Position numbers and translations under genes: made by a program. From Gemmatimonadales bacterium UBA4456 (GTDB lineage: Bacteria; Gemmatimonadota; Gemmatimonadetes; Longimicrobiales; Gaopeijiaceae): a DNA stretch of 10,710 nt. The notes under the pieces are model-generated. The model searched no databases and was not told the origin of the DNA. It saw only the letters and a list, made by a program, of their open reading frames with translations. How positions within the stretch are numbered: the first letter of the stretch is position 1; each line of letters starts with the position of its first letter. The stretch covers positions 40,426-51,135 of the forward strand of contig DGOW01000092.1 of NCBI GenBank assembly GCA_002390225.1, written 5' to 3'. Positions 1 to 7,668 of the stretch are shown here, piece after piece.

Positions 1-67
<67 letters not shown>

Positions 68-77
68 CTGTGGGAAA

Positions 78-119
78 CCCAAGCTCCGCTTGATCTCACC
101 GGATCAGGCGGAGCTTGGG
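78..119. terminator. Long hairpin between convergent tRNA-Ile and carboxypeptidase gene, probable bidirectional terminator
   Basis: Bases 78-95 pair with 102-119 over 18 positions with one G-T wobble, around a 6-base loop (96-101). The hairpin starts 11 bases after the tRNA end and sits 61 bases beyond the stop of the converging carboxypeptidase gene. On the minus strand it is followed only by TTT, and on the plus strand there is no T tract, so it is not a textbook intrinsic terminator. Its position between converging genes still favours termination or 3'-end protection. Confidence 0.65.
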
Positions 120-180
120 CGCTCTTGGCTCAGCCTCACGAACGGCCCTCGGCGCGGCCTTTCGGGTTGGACCGCATTGG

Positions 181-1473
181 CTAGGGTACCCCACACTCGA
201 TCGCCGACACCCTAGCCACCCCCGATACCTGCGGCCCCCTTGCACGGCCGTCCGCCAGCAGCGGGATCACCGTCATCATTGGTTGATCCATTGGCAGGAG
301 AACGTCGGAGCCGTCGGGCTCCGTCCGCAGCTCGAAGAGGCTGATCTGAGGCTGAAGTGCCGTCACCTGTTCCGCGCTGAGCATATAGGCGCAGGGCGGG
401 GGATCGAGGAGTTGATCGGGGGTTGGCGCATTGTCGTCCGCGCCGAACAGGTAGAAGGGTGCCGTACGATCCCGACCGGCTGCTTCCTTCGCCCCCGGCG
501 CGTCCGTGACGGCCGCCACGATCTCGCCCGACCGGTCCGCGAAGAAGTCCAAGACCGAGTTCATCGTCTCCTGGTGGACGGCCACACGTCTCAGCGGATC
601 CTGCTGACCCGATGATTCAACTAGGAGTCCGAGTGCATGACGAAGCCCGACTGCATTGCGCAGGATGCTCTCGTTCTCGTCGCCGGGGGGGCCTGGACCC
701 GGGCCGTACAACTCGACACTCAGCCCGCCCACGGGCAGTACCACGAACAGGTGGTCCTGCACCAGGGTGCGTGAAAGGTCTTGGACCGGCGCGAACACGT
801 TGAGGTTCCGGGGCCACAGTAGCTGAAGGTCGGGCGTCGTGGCGCCCGGGCGCTCGTGGGCGTCCACAACGATGTCCGGTCGGAAATCCCGGATGACCTG
901 CGCGATGGCTCGGGCTTCGGGTGTGGCCAGGGCCAGATGATCCCGGTTGATGTCAACGAGCTCGGCGTTGCCGCGCGTGTTGGCGAACCTTCCGTCCGGG
1001 TTGGCGGTGGGGATGACCAGGACCGTTGCGGTGCTCATCGCGTCGGGAAGTCCAGCCGCCTCGGCGAAGGCGAGGTCGCGCAGGAATTGGAGGGCAGCCT
1101 CTCGGCCAGCCGGTTCATTGCCGTGTTGTGTGCCGAGAACGAGGATCGCCGGGCCGGCCGCGATCTGGCCATCGGTTGCCGGCTGGGGGTAGGCGAGTCG
1201 TGCGAGGTGGATCGGGCGCCCCAGGACGGACGTTCCGACTTCGGTGATGCGAATCCGGTCGGACGCGGCGTCGACGTCGCCCAGGAATGCCAGCTCCTCT
1301 TCGTGGGTCGTGAACTCCACACCGCTCCGCTGCTCGAACCCGGTTTCAGGAAGTTCCACCTCAACGGGTGGGCCGGTCCCATCGTCTCCACACGCCCATA
1401 GGAGTGGGAGCAGGCCGAGAGCCAGAAAGAAGGCTTTGCTCGGGCGGTCCACGATCTGCACGCTCGACTCCAT
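181..1473 (-). CDS. M14-family zinc carboxypeptidase-like lipoprotein
   Basis: The 430-residue product looks like a peptidase of family M14, which removes C-terminal residues from peptides using one zinc ion. Zinc ligands fit H117 and E120 in a QHGNE motif and H206 in a VDAHE motif. The NPDG (158-161) and INRD (175-178) substrate-binding motifs lie between them, and E286 in LLVESSG is the best candidate for the catalytic glutamate. A hydrophobic N-terminus (about 15-27) ends at C28 (LLWAC), then acidic and glycine-rich residues, so I infer a lipoprotein facing the periplasm; W before the final A is unusual for a lipobox. The ATG has a run of six G five bases upstream. The decarboxylase gene lies 246 bases upstream on the same strand. 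The C-terminal part (about 340-430) matches no motif I know. Substrate (protein, peptidoglycan peptide or acyl amino acid) cannot be told from sequence. Confidence 0.88.
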   Translation of the reverse strand: MESSVQIVDRPSKAFFLALGLLPLLWACGDDGTGPPVEVELPETGFEQRSGVEFTTHEEELAFLGDVDAASDRIRITEVGTSVLGRPIHLARLAYPQPATDGQIAAGPAILVLGTQHGNEPAGREAALQFLRDLAFAEAAGLPDAMSTATVLVIPTANPDGRFANTRGNAELVDINRDHLALATPEARAIAQVIRDFRPDIVVDAHERPGATTPDLQLLWPRNLNVFAPVQDLSRTLVQDHLFVVLPVGGLSVELYGPGPGPPGDENESILRNAVGLRHALGLLVESSGQQDPLRRVAVHQETMNSVLDFFADRSGEIVAAVTDAPGAKEAAGRDRTAPFYLFGADDNAPTPDQLLDPPPCAYMLSAEQVTALQPQISLFELRTEPDGSDVLLPMDQPMMTVIPLLADGRARGPQVSGVARVSAIECGVP

Positions 1474-1686
1474 CCATACCCCCCATATTCTCGAGTTCGA
1501 TCAGCCAGGGCCACGAGGGAAATCGGAGACCCCCGCCCGGTCGAATCTGAATAGGCACTCTGATTGTTTTGTTCGCGAGTACCAACCCGTGGTCGCAAGG
1601 ACCTCTCGGAGGGGAGGCCCAACGCGAGGGAGCCGCGAGTGGGCTGGACGACTCCCTCGGCGCCCCACACACTACCCGCCCTACCC

Positions 1687-1705
1687 CAGCTCCTCCGTGG
1701 AGCTG
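1687..1705 (-). terminator. Small hairpin 14 bases past the decarboxylase stop, possible weak terminator
   Basis: Bases 1687-1693 and 1699-1705 form a perfect 7-bp stem with a 5-base loop, just downstream of the decarboxylase stop on the minus strand. No T tract follows. It may stop or attenuate transcription before the carboxypeptidase gene, but the stem is short enough to occur by chance in GC-rich DNA. The rest of the 1474-1719 spacer shows no gene; I see no clear -35/-10 pair for the carboxypeptidase gene. Confidence 0.3.
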
Positions 1706-1719
1706 CTGCAGTAGCAGGA

Positions 1720-3135
1720 TCAGCGCTGCAACGCGCGGGCGACTTCGCAAATCGTGTCGAATGCGATCTCCACGTCGCTTTCCTGAGCGTCGAACTGGCC
1801 AGCCACGAAGCGCACTACCAGTCTGCCGTCATGTGATGTCTGGGTCAGGTAGATGCGGCCGTCGTCGTTGATTGCATTGACCAGCCTGAGGTTGAGCGCG
1901 TCCAAATCGGTGCTAGCGTCATCGGGCTTGTAGCGGAACGAGAACAGCGAAAGTATGGGAGCGGTGGTAATCTCGAAATCGCGCTCGGCACCCAGCCGCA
2001 GCGCAAGCTGCTCCGCCCATGCAACGTGGTTGTGGATGCGCTCGCGCAGGCCCTGCAGCCCGTAGGCACGCAACAGAAACCACAACTTGAGCGCCCGGAA
2101 ACGGCGACCGAGCTGCACCGACCACTCGCTGAAATTGACCAGACCGTCCTTGCCGTGCGTCTTGAGATACTCCGGCTGGATCGCCAGGGTTTTAACCAGT
2201 GTCTCCGGCTCCCGCACGAAATGCGCAGAGCATTCCATGGACGCGCCCAGCCACTTGTGTGGATTGAGCACGATGCTGTCAGCCAGTTCTGCGCCGTCCC
2301 AGAAGTGGCGGTACTCTGGGCAGATCATGGCTGAACCAGCCCAGGCTGCATCTACGTGGGAGTAGATGCCTGCCTCGCGTGCCACTAAGCAGACCTCGCG
2401 CACGTCGTCCATGGCACCGATCGAGGTGCCGCCTACGCAGGCGACAACTCCTGCCGGCACGAGGCCGTTGGCCCGATCCCGTGCGATCGCGGCGCGCAGC
2501 TCATCCATACGCATCGCGAAGTTTTCGTCGGTGGGGATCTTGACCAGGTTGTCCTGGCCGATTCCGGCGACCCACAGCGCCTTGTCGACGGAGCTGTGCG
2601 TGCGCGTAGAGGCGTAGATGCGCAAGGCCGGCTGGCCCGTCAGTCCCGCCTGATTGCCGCGCCAGTCGAGTGCTGTTTCGCGCATGGTCAACACCGCGCA
2701 TAAGGTGGCGGTTGACGCGGTGTCCTGCAGTACACCTTTGAACCCTTCCGGCAGCCCGACCGCCTGGCGAAGCCAGTCGATCATTGCGATTTCGAGCTCG
2801 GTCGCCGCCGGCGAGGTCTGCCAGAGCATGCACTGAGCGGCCATGGCGCCCGCCAGTTGTTCGGCGATAACGGCGGCCGGCGCTGCGTTGCTCGGGAAAT
2901 AAGCGAAGAATCTCGGATGCTGCCAATGCGTCATGCCATCGGGCACAATACGCTCGAAATCCGCGAAGATACGCTGCATAGGTTGCGCTTCCTCGGGTGG
3001 CGAGGCGTCAATGAGGCTAGCGATGTTGCCTGGCTCGGTTTGCGCCCGTACCGGCCGCTGCGCTACCGATTCACGGTAATCGGCCGCCCAGTCAGCGGCG
3101 CGGTGGGACCAATGGCGGAACTCGTCTTTGTTCAT
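1720..3135 (-). CDS. Group II PLP-dependent decarboxylase, aromatic-L-amino-acid decarboxylase type
   Basis: Numbered from the ATG at 3135, this 471-residue cytosolic enzyme belongs to the DDC/tyrosine-tryptophan decarboxylase branch of PLP fold-type I enzymes, which turn amino acids into amines plus CO2. The PLP lysine is K294 in NPHKWLG. H180 in THSSVDKA should stack on the cofactor, and D262 in HVDAAWAG should pair with the pyridine nitrogen. HPRFFAYFP (about 73-81) and SPAATELE match the conserved N-terminal half. Y323 in PEYLK aligns with the mobile-loop tyrosine of animal DDC (29 residues after the lysine in both). That favours true decarboxylation over the aldehyde-synthase activity seen in Phe variants. 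The full family length is present. A TTG nine bases upstream (3144) is also in frame, but GGGAA at 3146-3150 sits 10 bases before the ATG and almost touches the TTG, so I prefer the ATG. The substrate (Trp, Phe, Tyr or DOPA) is undetermined. Confidence 0.92.
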   Translation of the reverse strand: MNKDEFRHWSHRAADWAADYRESVAQRPVRAQTEPGNIASLIDASPPEEAQPMQRIFADFERIVPDGMTHWQHPRFFAYFPSNAAPAAVIAEQLAGAMAAQCMLWQTSPAATELEIAMIDWLRQAVGLPEGFKGVLQDTASTATLCAVLTMRETALDWRGNQAGLTGQPALRIYASTRTHSSVDKALWVAGIGQDNLVKIPTDENFAMRMDELRAAIARDRANGLVPAGVVACVGGTSIGAMDDVREVCLVAREAGIYSHVDAAWAGSAMICPEYRHFWDGAELADSIVLNPHKWLGASMECSAHFVREPETLVKTLAIQPEYLKTHGKDGLVNFSEWSVQLGRRFRALKLWFLLRAYGLQGLRERIHNHVAWAEQLALRLGAERDFEITTAPILSLFSFRYKPDDASTDLDALNLRLVNAINDDGRIYLTQTSHDGRLVVRFVAGQFDAQESDVEIAFDTICEVARALQR

Positions 3136-3396
3136 GGTGCGCAAATTCCCGGGTGAGGGTCGACCGGCATCGGCTCGCGATCTTTGGCTATTGTGCTCTT
3201 ATCGTTCCGGCCTGACGGATCACGACAGGTTAACCCTCCAGCGTATCCGCGATTACTTCACGAGCAGCGGTAGCACGTCGTAGATCCACGCGAGCAGGGT
3301 TCAATGAGCGCATGAATCGTCGACACGAGAGGGTTGAGAATCGACGAATGTCCCCAAGCGGGACTGCGGTCACAAGGCAGAGAGGATGAGTCTCGA
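3136..3396. other. Intergenic spacer between phosphatase stop and decarboxylase start, no gene seen
   Basis: This 261-base stretch should hold the end of the phosphatase transcript and the decarboxylase promoter, both on the minus strand. A 5-bp hairpin (3350-3354 with 3360-3364) and an imperfect direct repeat (3314-3323 and 3338-3347, one mismatch) are visible. No reading frame here looks protein-like, and I cannot pick a convincing promoter. Confidence 0.5.
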
Positions 3397-5970
3397 TCAG
3401 CCGATGAAGTCGAACTCCAGCGCTCCCGATCCCCAGGCACGGTCCTCGACCGTGCGCTCGAGCCACGAGCCTGCATCGGGATCGCCGACTCGTACGATGT
3501 ACGCACCCGGCTCGAAGACGGGTGCGGTGTACTCCGAGCCACGGATGCGCCGCGTGTAGACGAGTTCGCTAGAAACGGTGCGTACTTCGATGACCCAGTC
3601 CTTCAGCCCTCGTACTCGAACGGTCGGAAGGGTGCCAAACGGTGTGCGCCCGTCTCCCGCGTCACGATGCACGGTGACGGGCCATCCTTCGAATTGGCGC
3701 GCGTCGTCCCGTGACGGATCGACGTGTCTCGGCCAGCACTCGATGGTGATCGACTCCGCGACCTTGTCGAAGGTGACGATCCCGTAGCCCGTCACGCGGT
3801 CGTGCAGGAGCTCGGGCTGTATACCGGTCGTACGGGGGTTGGCGGACGCGTGGACCGTCACGCGATTCCCGAATCCATCGAAGAAGTCACCGGTGTAGTC
3901 TGGGCCGCCGTTCTCGAGGGGCGCCTGACGGTCCTCTTGGGGTGGCCACCAGCGACGGGGCCAGATGTTGTTGAGGGCGGGGCCGGTGAAGCTGAAGCCG
4001 GCGTCGCCGAAGTCGTCGATGCCGTGACGCACGACGGTGGCCAGGTGCTGATCGCCGGCAATGTGGAAGGCGGAGCAGCGACGCAGGATGCGCAGCACGT
4101 CGTCTCGGTGGGCCGCGGGCCAGCCGTTCGAGTCCATGTCGACCGCGACCTTGTCACCCTCCACGTACACGCCGGGCTGCGGCATGGGGAGTGACGGAAG
4201 GACAGCGCCACTCATCGCGTCCTGAGGGATCGAGTGGACGGCGGCGAAGTTGGTCTGGGACAGGACGACCTTCATGTGTGCCGAGCTGCTCCAGTCTTCC
4301 GCCCACGCCTCGAGGAAGTTCATCTGACGGGCGCCGAGGAGCTCGGCTCCGGGTGGATCGCGGTGATCTCTCGCGTCGAAGTCGGGGTTCTGGATCCACC
4401 CGTTCAGGACTTCCGCCTCGGGCGGCATCACGTTCGACGGTGATGACTTGAACTTCCGGTCCTCGAGGATGGCGAAGCTCACACCTCCATAGTCCCACCC
4501 CGTGTAGTAGACCCCGATCCCCTGAGCGACAGGCGTCGGGTCGTACGGGTCGGGGAGATGGCTCGTCTGTGCGACCTGGACCGCGTTGACCCACTCGGGC
4601 GGCATCTTGAATCCGCCCTGGTCCTGGGCTTCGGCACCCCATCCGTCCTCGGTGGGGGCGTGCCGGCCGCCCTCACCCCAGATGTTGCCGTGGTAGACGT
4701 CGTGGTCGTCCGGGATGAAGGCCGCCGGGATGTGGCGGAAGATCTCGCGGTACGACCAGCCGAACATGTACCACTTGTGGAGCATGTCGAGCGTGGCGGT
4801 CTCGATCGTATCGGTCTGGATCCCAAATCCACCTGAGCCCTCGTAGAACTGGTCACCGAGGAAGAGCGCGAGGTCGGGTCGGTGCGCCGAGACGTGACGC
4901 ACCACGTCCGCGTCCGGGAAGCCGTGGTCCGCGTTGCAGCTGAAGACGGCGGCCCGGACCGGGGTCAGCCGATTTGGCTCGGCGGCGATCGTGCCCGGGT
5001 AGTCGAACGTCCGTGCGCCGCTCTTCAGAGGCAGGGTGAGGCGCACACGGTACTCAGCGGATCGGGTCCCATCCCACTCCTCTACGCGGAAGCGGGTGGT
5101 CCTCGAAAGCCGGTCGATGCCGGCGCTCGCGACTGTCGTCCACATGCCCCCCGGGGATCCGATGTCGAGGCTGCAGCGTGCCCCCGCCAGTTCTTCGACC
5201 GGAGCGAGCTGGGCCGTCAGCTTCAGCACGCCCCGGTTCGTCGTGTACTGCGCGAACATGATCGGACCGAACGTAGCATCCGGATCGGCCGTGATGCCGC
5301 GGCCCGAGATCGCCCAGTTGTGTAAGACCGCACCGGCGCCGGGTCCGGCCGGCTCCGAGTGACTTAGCAGCGCGAGGTTACCGATCAGGTCGTCGGCGGG
5401 GAGGTCGTCTCGGGTGAAGGTCGCGCGCTCGGAACCGGTGTCAGCGGATCGGGCAACGAGGTCCACGCGGGTGTTCGAGCCCGTGCGGGTCACCGTCGTT
5501 TCGAGGCGCACGGCGTCGTCACCTCCGACCGAGGCATCCGAACGGCGGTCACCGATCACAAGGAGCCCGGACCCGTCGATCCCGACGTCCAGCCCCTCGC
5601 CGTGCACCGCTGCGGAGCGCACGTCGTCGACGCGACCCTTGAGGCCCAGGCGGAAGCCGGTCACCGAGTTGCGGTTGCCGGCGGACCGGACGATGTCGAC
5701 CGAGGTCATGAAGTCGGCGTCGTGCGCGATGTGCGTGAGGCAGTGGAGGGTTCGGTTCGGTGCACGCACGCTGCACGCCAGGACGCCGTTCGTTACACGC
5801 CAGTCCTGGAGCCGATTACCCCAGTACTCGGGCCCCACCCAGTGCATGTCCGGCCACTCGTGCCAGCGGCTGGCGAAGCCTGGTTCCTGAGCGGACAGAA
5901 GCTTCGTGCCCAGTCGTTCGGAGCCGACCGCGGCCAGCATCATGAGCTTTAGCGTCTCTCGTCGATCCAT
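3397..5970 (-). CDS. Multidomain Tat-exported PhoD-like metallophosphatase
   Basis: The 857-residue product contains an alkaline phosphatase D-type metallophosphatase core, an enzyme type that hydrolyses phosphate mono- or diesters outside the cytoplasm. Core motifs are SCN (344-346), GDQFYE (372-377), PDDHDV (420-425) and a HIAGDQH block (636-642), all expected metal ligands. The N-terminus MDRRETLKLMM has the RRxxLK pattern of a Tat signal. About 30-225 resembles a beta-sandwich, and about 233-335 looks like the Fn3-like N-terminal domain common in PhoD proteins. About 785-857 forms an extra C-terminal beta domain. At 857 residues it is much longer than ordinary PhoD (about 500-580). The open frame runs upstream to 6213 but overlaps the sulfatase out of frame. 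The ATG at 5970, two bases after the sulfatase stop and with the Tat signal, is clearly the start. Co-transcription with the sulfatase is likely. The substrate is unknown. Confidence 0.9.
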   Translation of the reverse strand: MDRRETLKLMMLAAVGSERLGTKLLSAQEPGFASRWHEWPDMHWVGPEYWGNRLQDWRVTNGVLACSVRAPNRTLHCLTHIAHDADFMTSVDIVRSAGNRNSVTGFRLGLKGRVDDVRSAAVHGEGLDVGIDGSGLLVIGDRRSDASVGGDDAVRLETTVTRTGSNTRVDLVARSADTGSERATFTRDDLPADDLIGNLALLSHSEPAGPGAGAVLHNWAISGRGITADPDATFGPIMFAQYTTNRGVLKLTAQLAPVEELAGARCSLDIGSPGGMWTTVASAGIDRLSRTTRFRVEEWDGTRSAEYRVRLTLPLKSGARTFDYPGTIAAEPNRLTPVRAAVFSCNADHGFPDADVVRHVSAHRPDLALFLGDQFYEGSGGFGIQTDTIETATLDMLHKWYMFGWSYREIFRHIPAAFIPDDHDVYHGNIWGEGGRHAPTEDGWGAEAQDQGGFKMPPEWVNAVQVAQTSHLPDPYDPTPVAQGIGVYYTGWDYGGVSFAILEDRKFKSSPSNVMPPEAEVLNGWIQNPDFDARDHRDPPGAELLGARQMNFLEAWAEDWSSSAHMKVVLSQTNFAAVHSIPQDAMSGAVLPSLPMPQPGVYVEGDKVAVDMDSNGWPAAHRDDVLRILRRCSAFHIAGDQHLATVVRHGIDDFGDAGFSFTGPALNNIWPRRWWPPQEDRQAPLENGGPDYTGDFFDGFGNRVTVHASANPRTTGIQPELLHDRVTGYGIVTFDKVAESITIECWPRHVDPSRDDARQFEGWPVTVHRDAGDGRTPFGTLPTVRVRGLKDWVIEVRTVSSELVYTRRIRGSEYTAPVFEPGAYIVRVGDPDAGSWLERTVEDRAWGSGALEFDFIG

Positions 5971-5972
5971 CG

Positions 5973-7412
5973 TCAGTTCGCCCCGCCTCGGTAAAGGGGG
6001 TTGGGCTCGGTCGGTATGAAGGCGTCGACATCCGCCCACCAGGTCTGCAGGCCGGAGCGCAGCGCTTCTGTGAGCTCGGGGCGTGCCGCGGACAGGTCGT
6101 TCGTCTCCGATACATCCGACGTGAGGTCGTACACCTCCCATCGGTCGTCCTCGAAGAAGTGGATCACCTTGTACGCTCCGCGACGAAGCGCGCTCGCGGG
6201 TGTGGTGCGCCACGTGCCCGCAACGGAGCGATCCGCTTCGAGGTACGCCGGGAAGTGCCAGATCAGGTCCCGATCCGGGACATCACCGGATCCCGTGAGC
6301 GCCGGGAGGAGACTCACGCCGTCCAGCGGCTGAAGATCGGGAAGAGTTGCACCGGCCAGCTCGGCAAGCGTGGGGTACAGATCGACGCCGATCACCGGGG
6401 TCGCGGACGTTGCCCCGGGTTTGATCCCGTCGGGCCATCGCATGACCAGAGGGGTGCGGATCCCGCCCTCGTAGAGCATGCCCTTCGAGCCACGCAGCGG
6501 CGCCATCGAGGTGACCGTCCCGAAGCCGCCGTTGTCTGACGCAAAGATCACGACCGTGTTGTCCGAGAGCCCCCGTTCCTCGAGTGCCTCGAGAATGCGG
6601 CCGACTCCCTGATCGAGGCTCTCGATCATCGCTGCGTACGTGGGGTTTTCGTGTCCCTCCGACGGGGGCTTTGCACGGTAGCGCTCCGTGATCTCCTCCC
6701 TCGCCTGAATCGGCGTGTGCACCGTGTAGTGAGAGAGATAGAGGAAGAACGGTCCGTCCTGCGACCGGTCGATGAAGCCGATGCTTTCGTCGACGAGGCG
6801 TTCCGGTAGGTACTCTCCCTCCGTACCGTCCTCCAGTCCTGGGACGATCCGATCCCCGCGCGCATAGGGGAAAAAGTAGTCCGGGGGTGCGCCGGCCTCG
6901 TTTCCGGCGATCGACCAGGTGAAGCCCTGGTTCTCGGGAAGGAATCCCTCGCCACCCAGGTGCCACTTGCCCGCGTGTCCCGTCGCATAACCCGCGCCCG
7001 ACAGCACCTCCGCGATCGTCCGCACGTCGAGGTCGAGGGTTGTCTCGTTTTCGACCGGGATGAGGGCTCTCTCCTCAGCTGGTCCTCGCGCGGCGGAGGC
7101 GACCGTGTAGATGCCAGTCCGGGGAGCGTACTGCCCCGACATCAGGGCTGCGCGGCTTGGCGCGCAGTTTGGGGCGTTGGCGTAGGCGTCGGTGAAGCGG
7201 ATGCCTTCAGCCGCCAGCCGATCGATGTTCGGTGTCTCGTAGTAGCCGCTACCCTGCACACTCAGGTCCCGCCATCCGAGGTCGTCCGCGTAGATGAGGA
7301 CGATGTTGGGTGGGGATGGGGTACACGCGGTACAGGCGAGGAGAAGGGAGAGCAGCCATCTGGTACGAACGCGGTGATTCTGGGCGGGATCGCGTGCGCG
7401 GAGTTCGTTCAT
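5973..7412 (-). CDS. Type I (formylglycine) sulfatase, lipoprotein
   Basis: Starting at the ATG at 7412 the product has 479 residues and belongs to the alkaline-phosphatase-superfamily sulfatases (arylsulfatase A type), which hydrolyse sulfate esters. C83 lies in CAPSR, the signature whose cysteine is converted to formylglycine; R87 completes it. Metal ligands D43-D44 (YADDLGW) and D293-N294 (SDNGG) are present, with active-site K149 and H151 (GKWHLGG), H232 (VHTP) and K310. A basic start, a hydrophobic stretch and LLAC with C27 indicate a lipoprotein. The frame stays open to 7550, but those 46 codons lack protein character and would bury the signal peptide. No clear Shine-Dalgarno precedes the ATG. 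The phosphatase gene follows after 2 bases. Maturation needs FGE or an anaerobic SME enzyme, neither of which is in the window. The exact substrate cannot be assigned. Confidence 0.95.
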   Translation of the reverse strand: MNELRARDPAQNHRVRTRWLLSLLLACTACTPSPPNIVLIYADDLGWRDLSVQGSGYYETPNIDRLAAEGIRFTDAYANAPNCAPSRAALMSGQYAPRTGIYTVASAARGPAEERALIPVENETTLDLDVRTIAEVLSGAGYATGHAGKWHLGGEGFLPENQGFTWSIAGNEAGAPPDYFFPYARGDRIVPGLEDGTEGEYLPERLVDESIGFIDRSQDGPFFLYLSHYTVHTPIQAREEITERYRAKPPSEGHENPTYAAMIESLDQGVGRILEALEERGLSDNTVVIFASDNGGFGTVTSMAPLRGSKGMLYEGGIRTPLVMRWPDGIKPGATSATPVIGVDLYPTLAELAGATLPDLQPLDGVSLLPALTGSGDVPDRDLIWHFPAYLEADRSVAGTWRTTPASALRRGAYKVIHFFEDDRWEVYDLTSDVSETNDLSAARPELTEALRSGLQTWWADVDAFIPTEPNPLYRGGAN

Positions 7413-7668
7413 GCGGGGATAGTTGCTCGGGTGGGGTTGGCGTCCGTGAGTGTCCGGGCAACGTGGGCCGCTCGTCGCCTGCTCGCGAGCCCATCGAACT
7501 GATTGTGACGGGAGCGCCGCCAAGCCGGGTGTTCGGACTGTAGGTGCCACTCCGAAAAGGCTCTTCTATGAACTGGAAACCGAGTGCGTCGGTCGGACAG
7601 GCGATAGAGTTGCGCTGGCGGTGCTTTGTCCTGTGGCGCATTCTGAGCCCACTACATTAGGAGGTGGC
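7413..7668. promoter_or_regulatory. Divergent intergenic region expected to hold both operon promoters
   Basis: The sulfatase-phosphatase operon leaves to the left and the oxidoreductase-DUF1080 operon to the right, so both promoters should lie in these 256 bases. A perfect 10-bp palindrome (GCTCGCGAGC) is at 7481-7490 and might be an operator, though such palindromes are not rare in GC-rich DNA. I could not find a -35/-10 pair with acceptable spacing in either direction. Confidence 0.4.
7659..7665 (+). promoter_or_regulatory. Strong Shine-Dalgarno (AGGAGGT) for the oxidoreductase gene
   Basis: AGGAGGT ends three bases before the ATG at 7669. It decides the start: the reading frame is open back to 7450, but only this ATG has a ribosome site and is followed directly by a Tat signal peptide. 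Confidence 0.85.

Noticed and set aside
3858..4211. Open frames inside the phosphatase gene and similar long frames in other genes
   Set aside because: Their Arg/Ser/Thr/Pro-rich translations are typical shadows of GC-rich genes in other frames.
5971..6213. N-terminal extension of the phosphatase reading frame by 81 codons
   Set aside because: It overlaps the sulfatase coding region out of frame, is Arg/Pro rich, and would bury the Tat signal that starts at the ATG at 5970.
7450..7668. Upstream extension of the oxidoreductase frame by 73 codons
   Set aside because: A strong Shine-Dalgarno and a Tat signal mark the ATG at 7669, and the extension lacks protein character and lies in the divergent promoter region.
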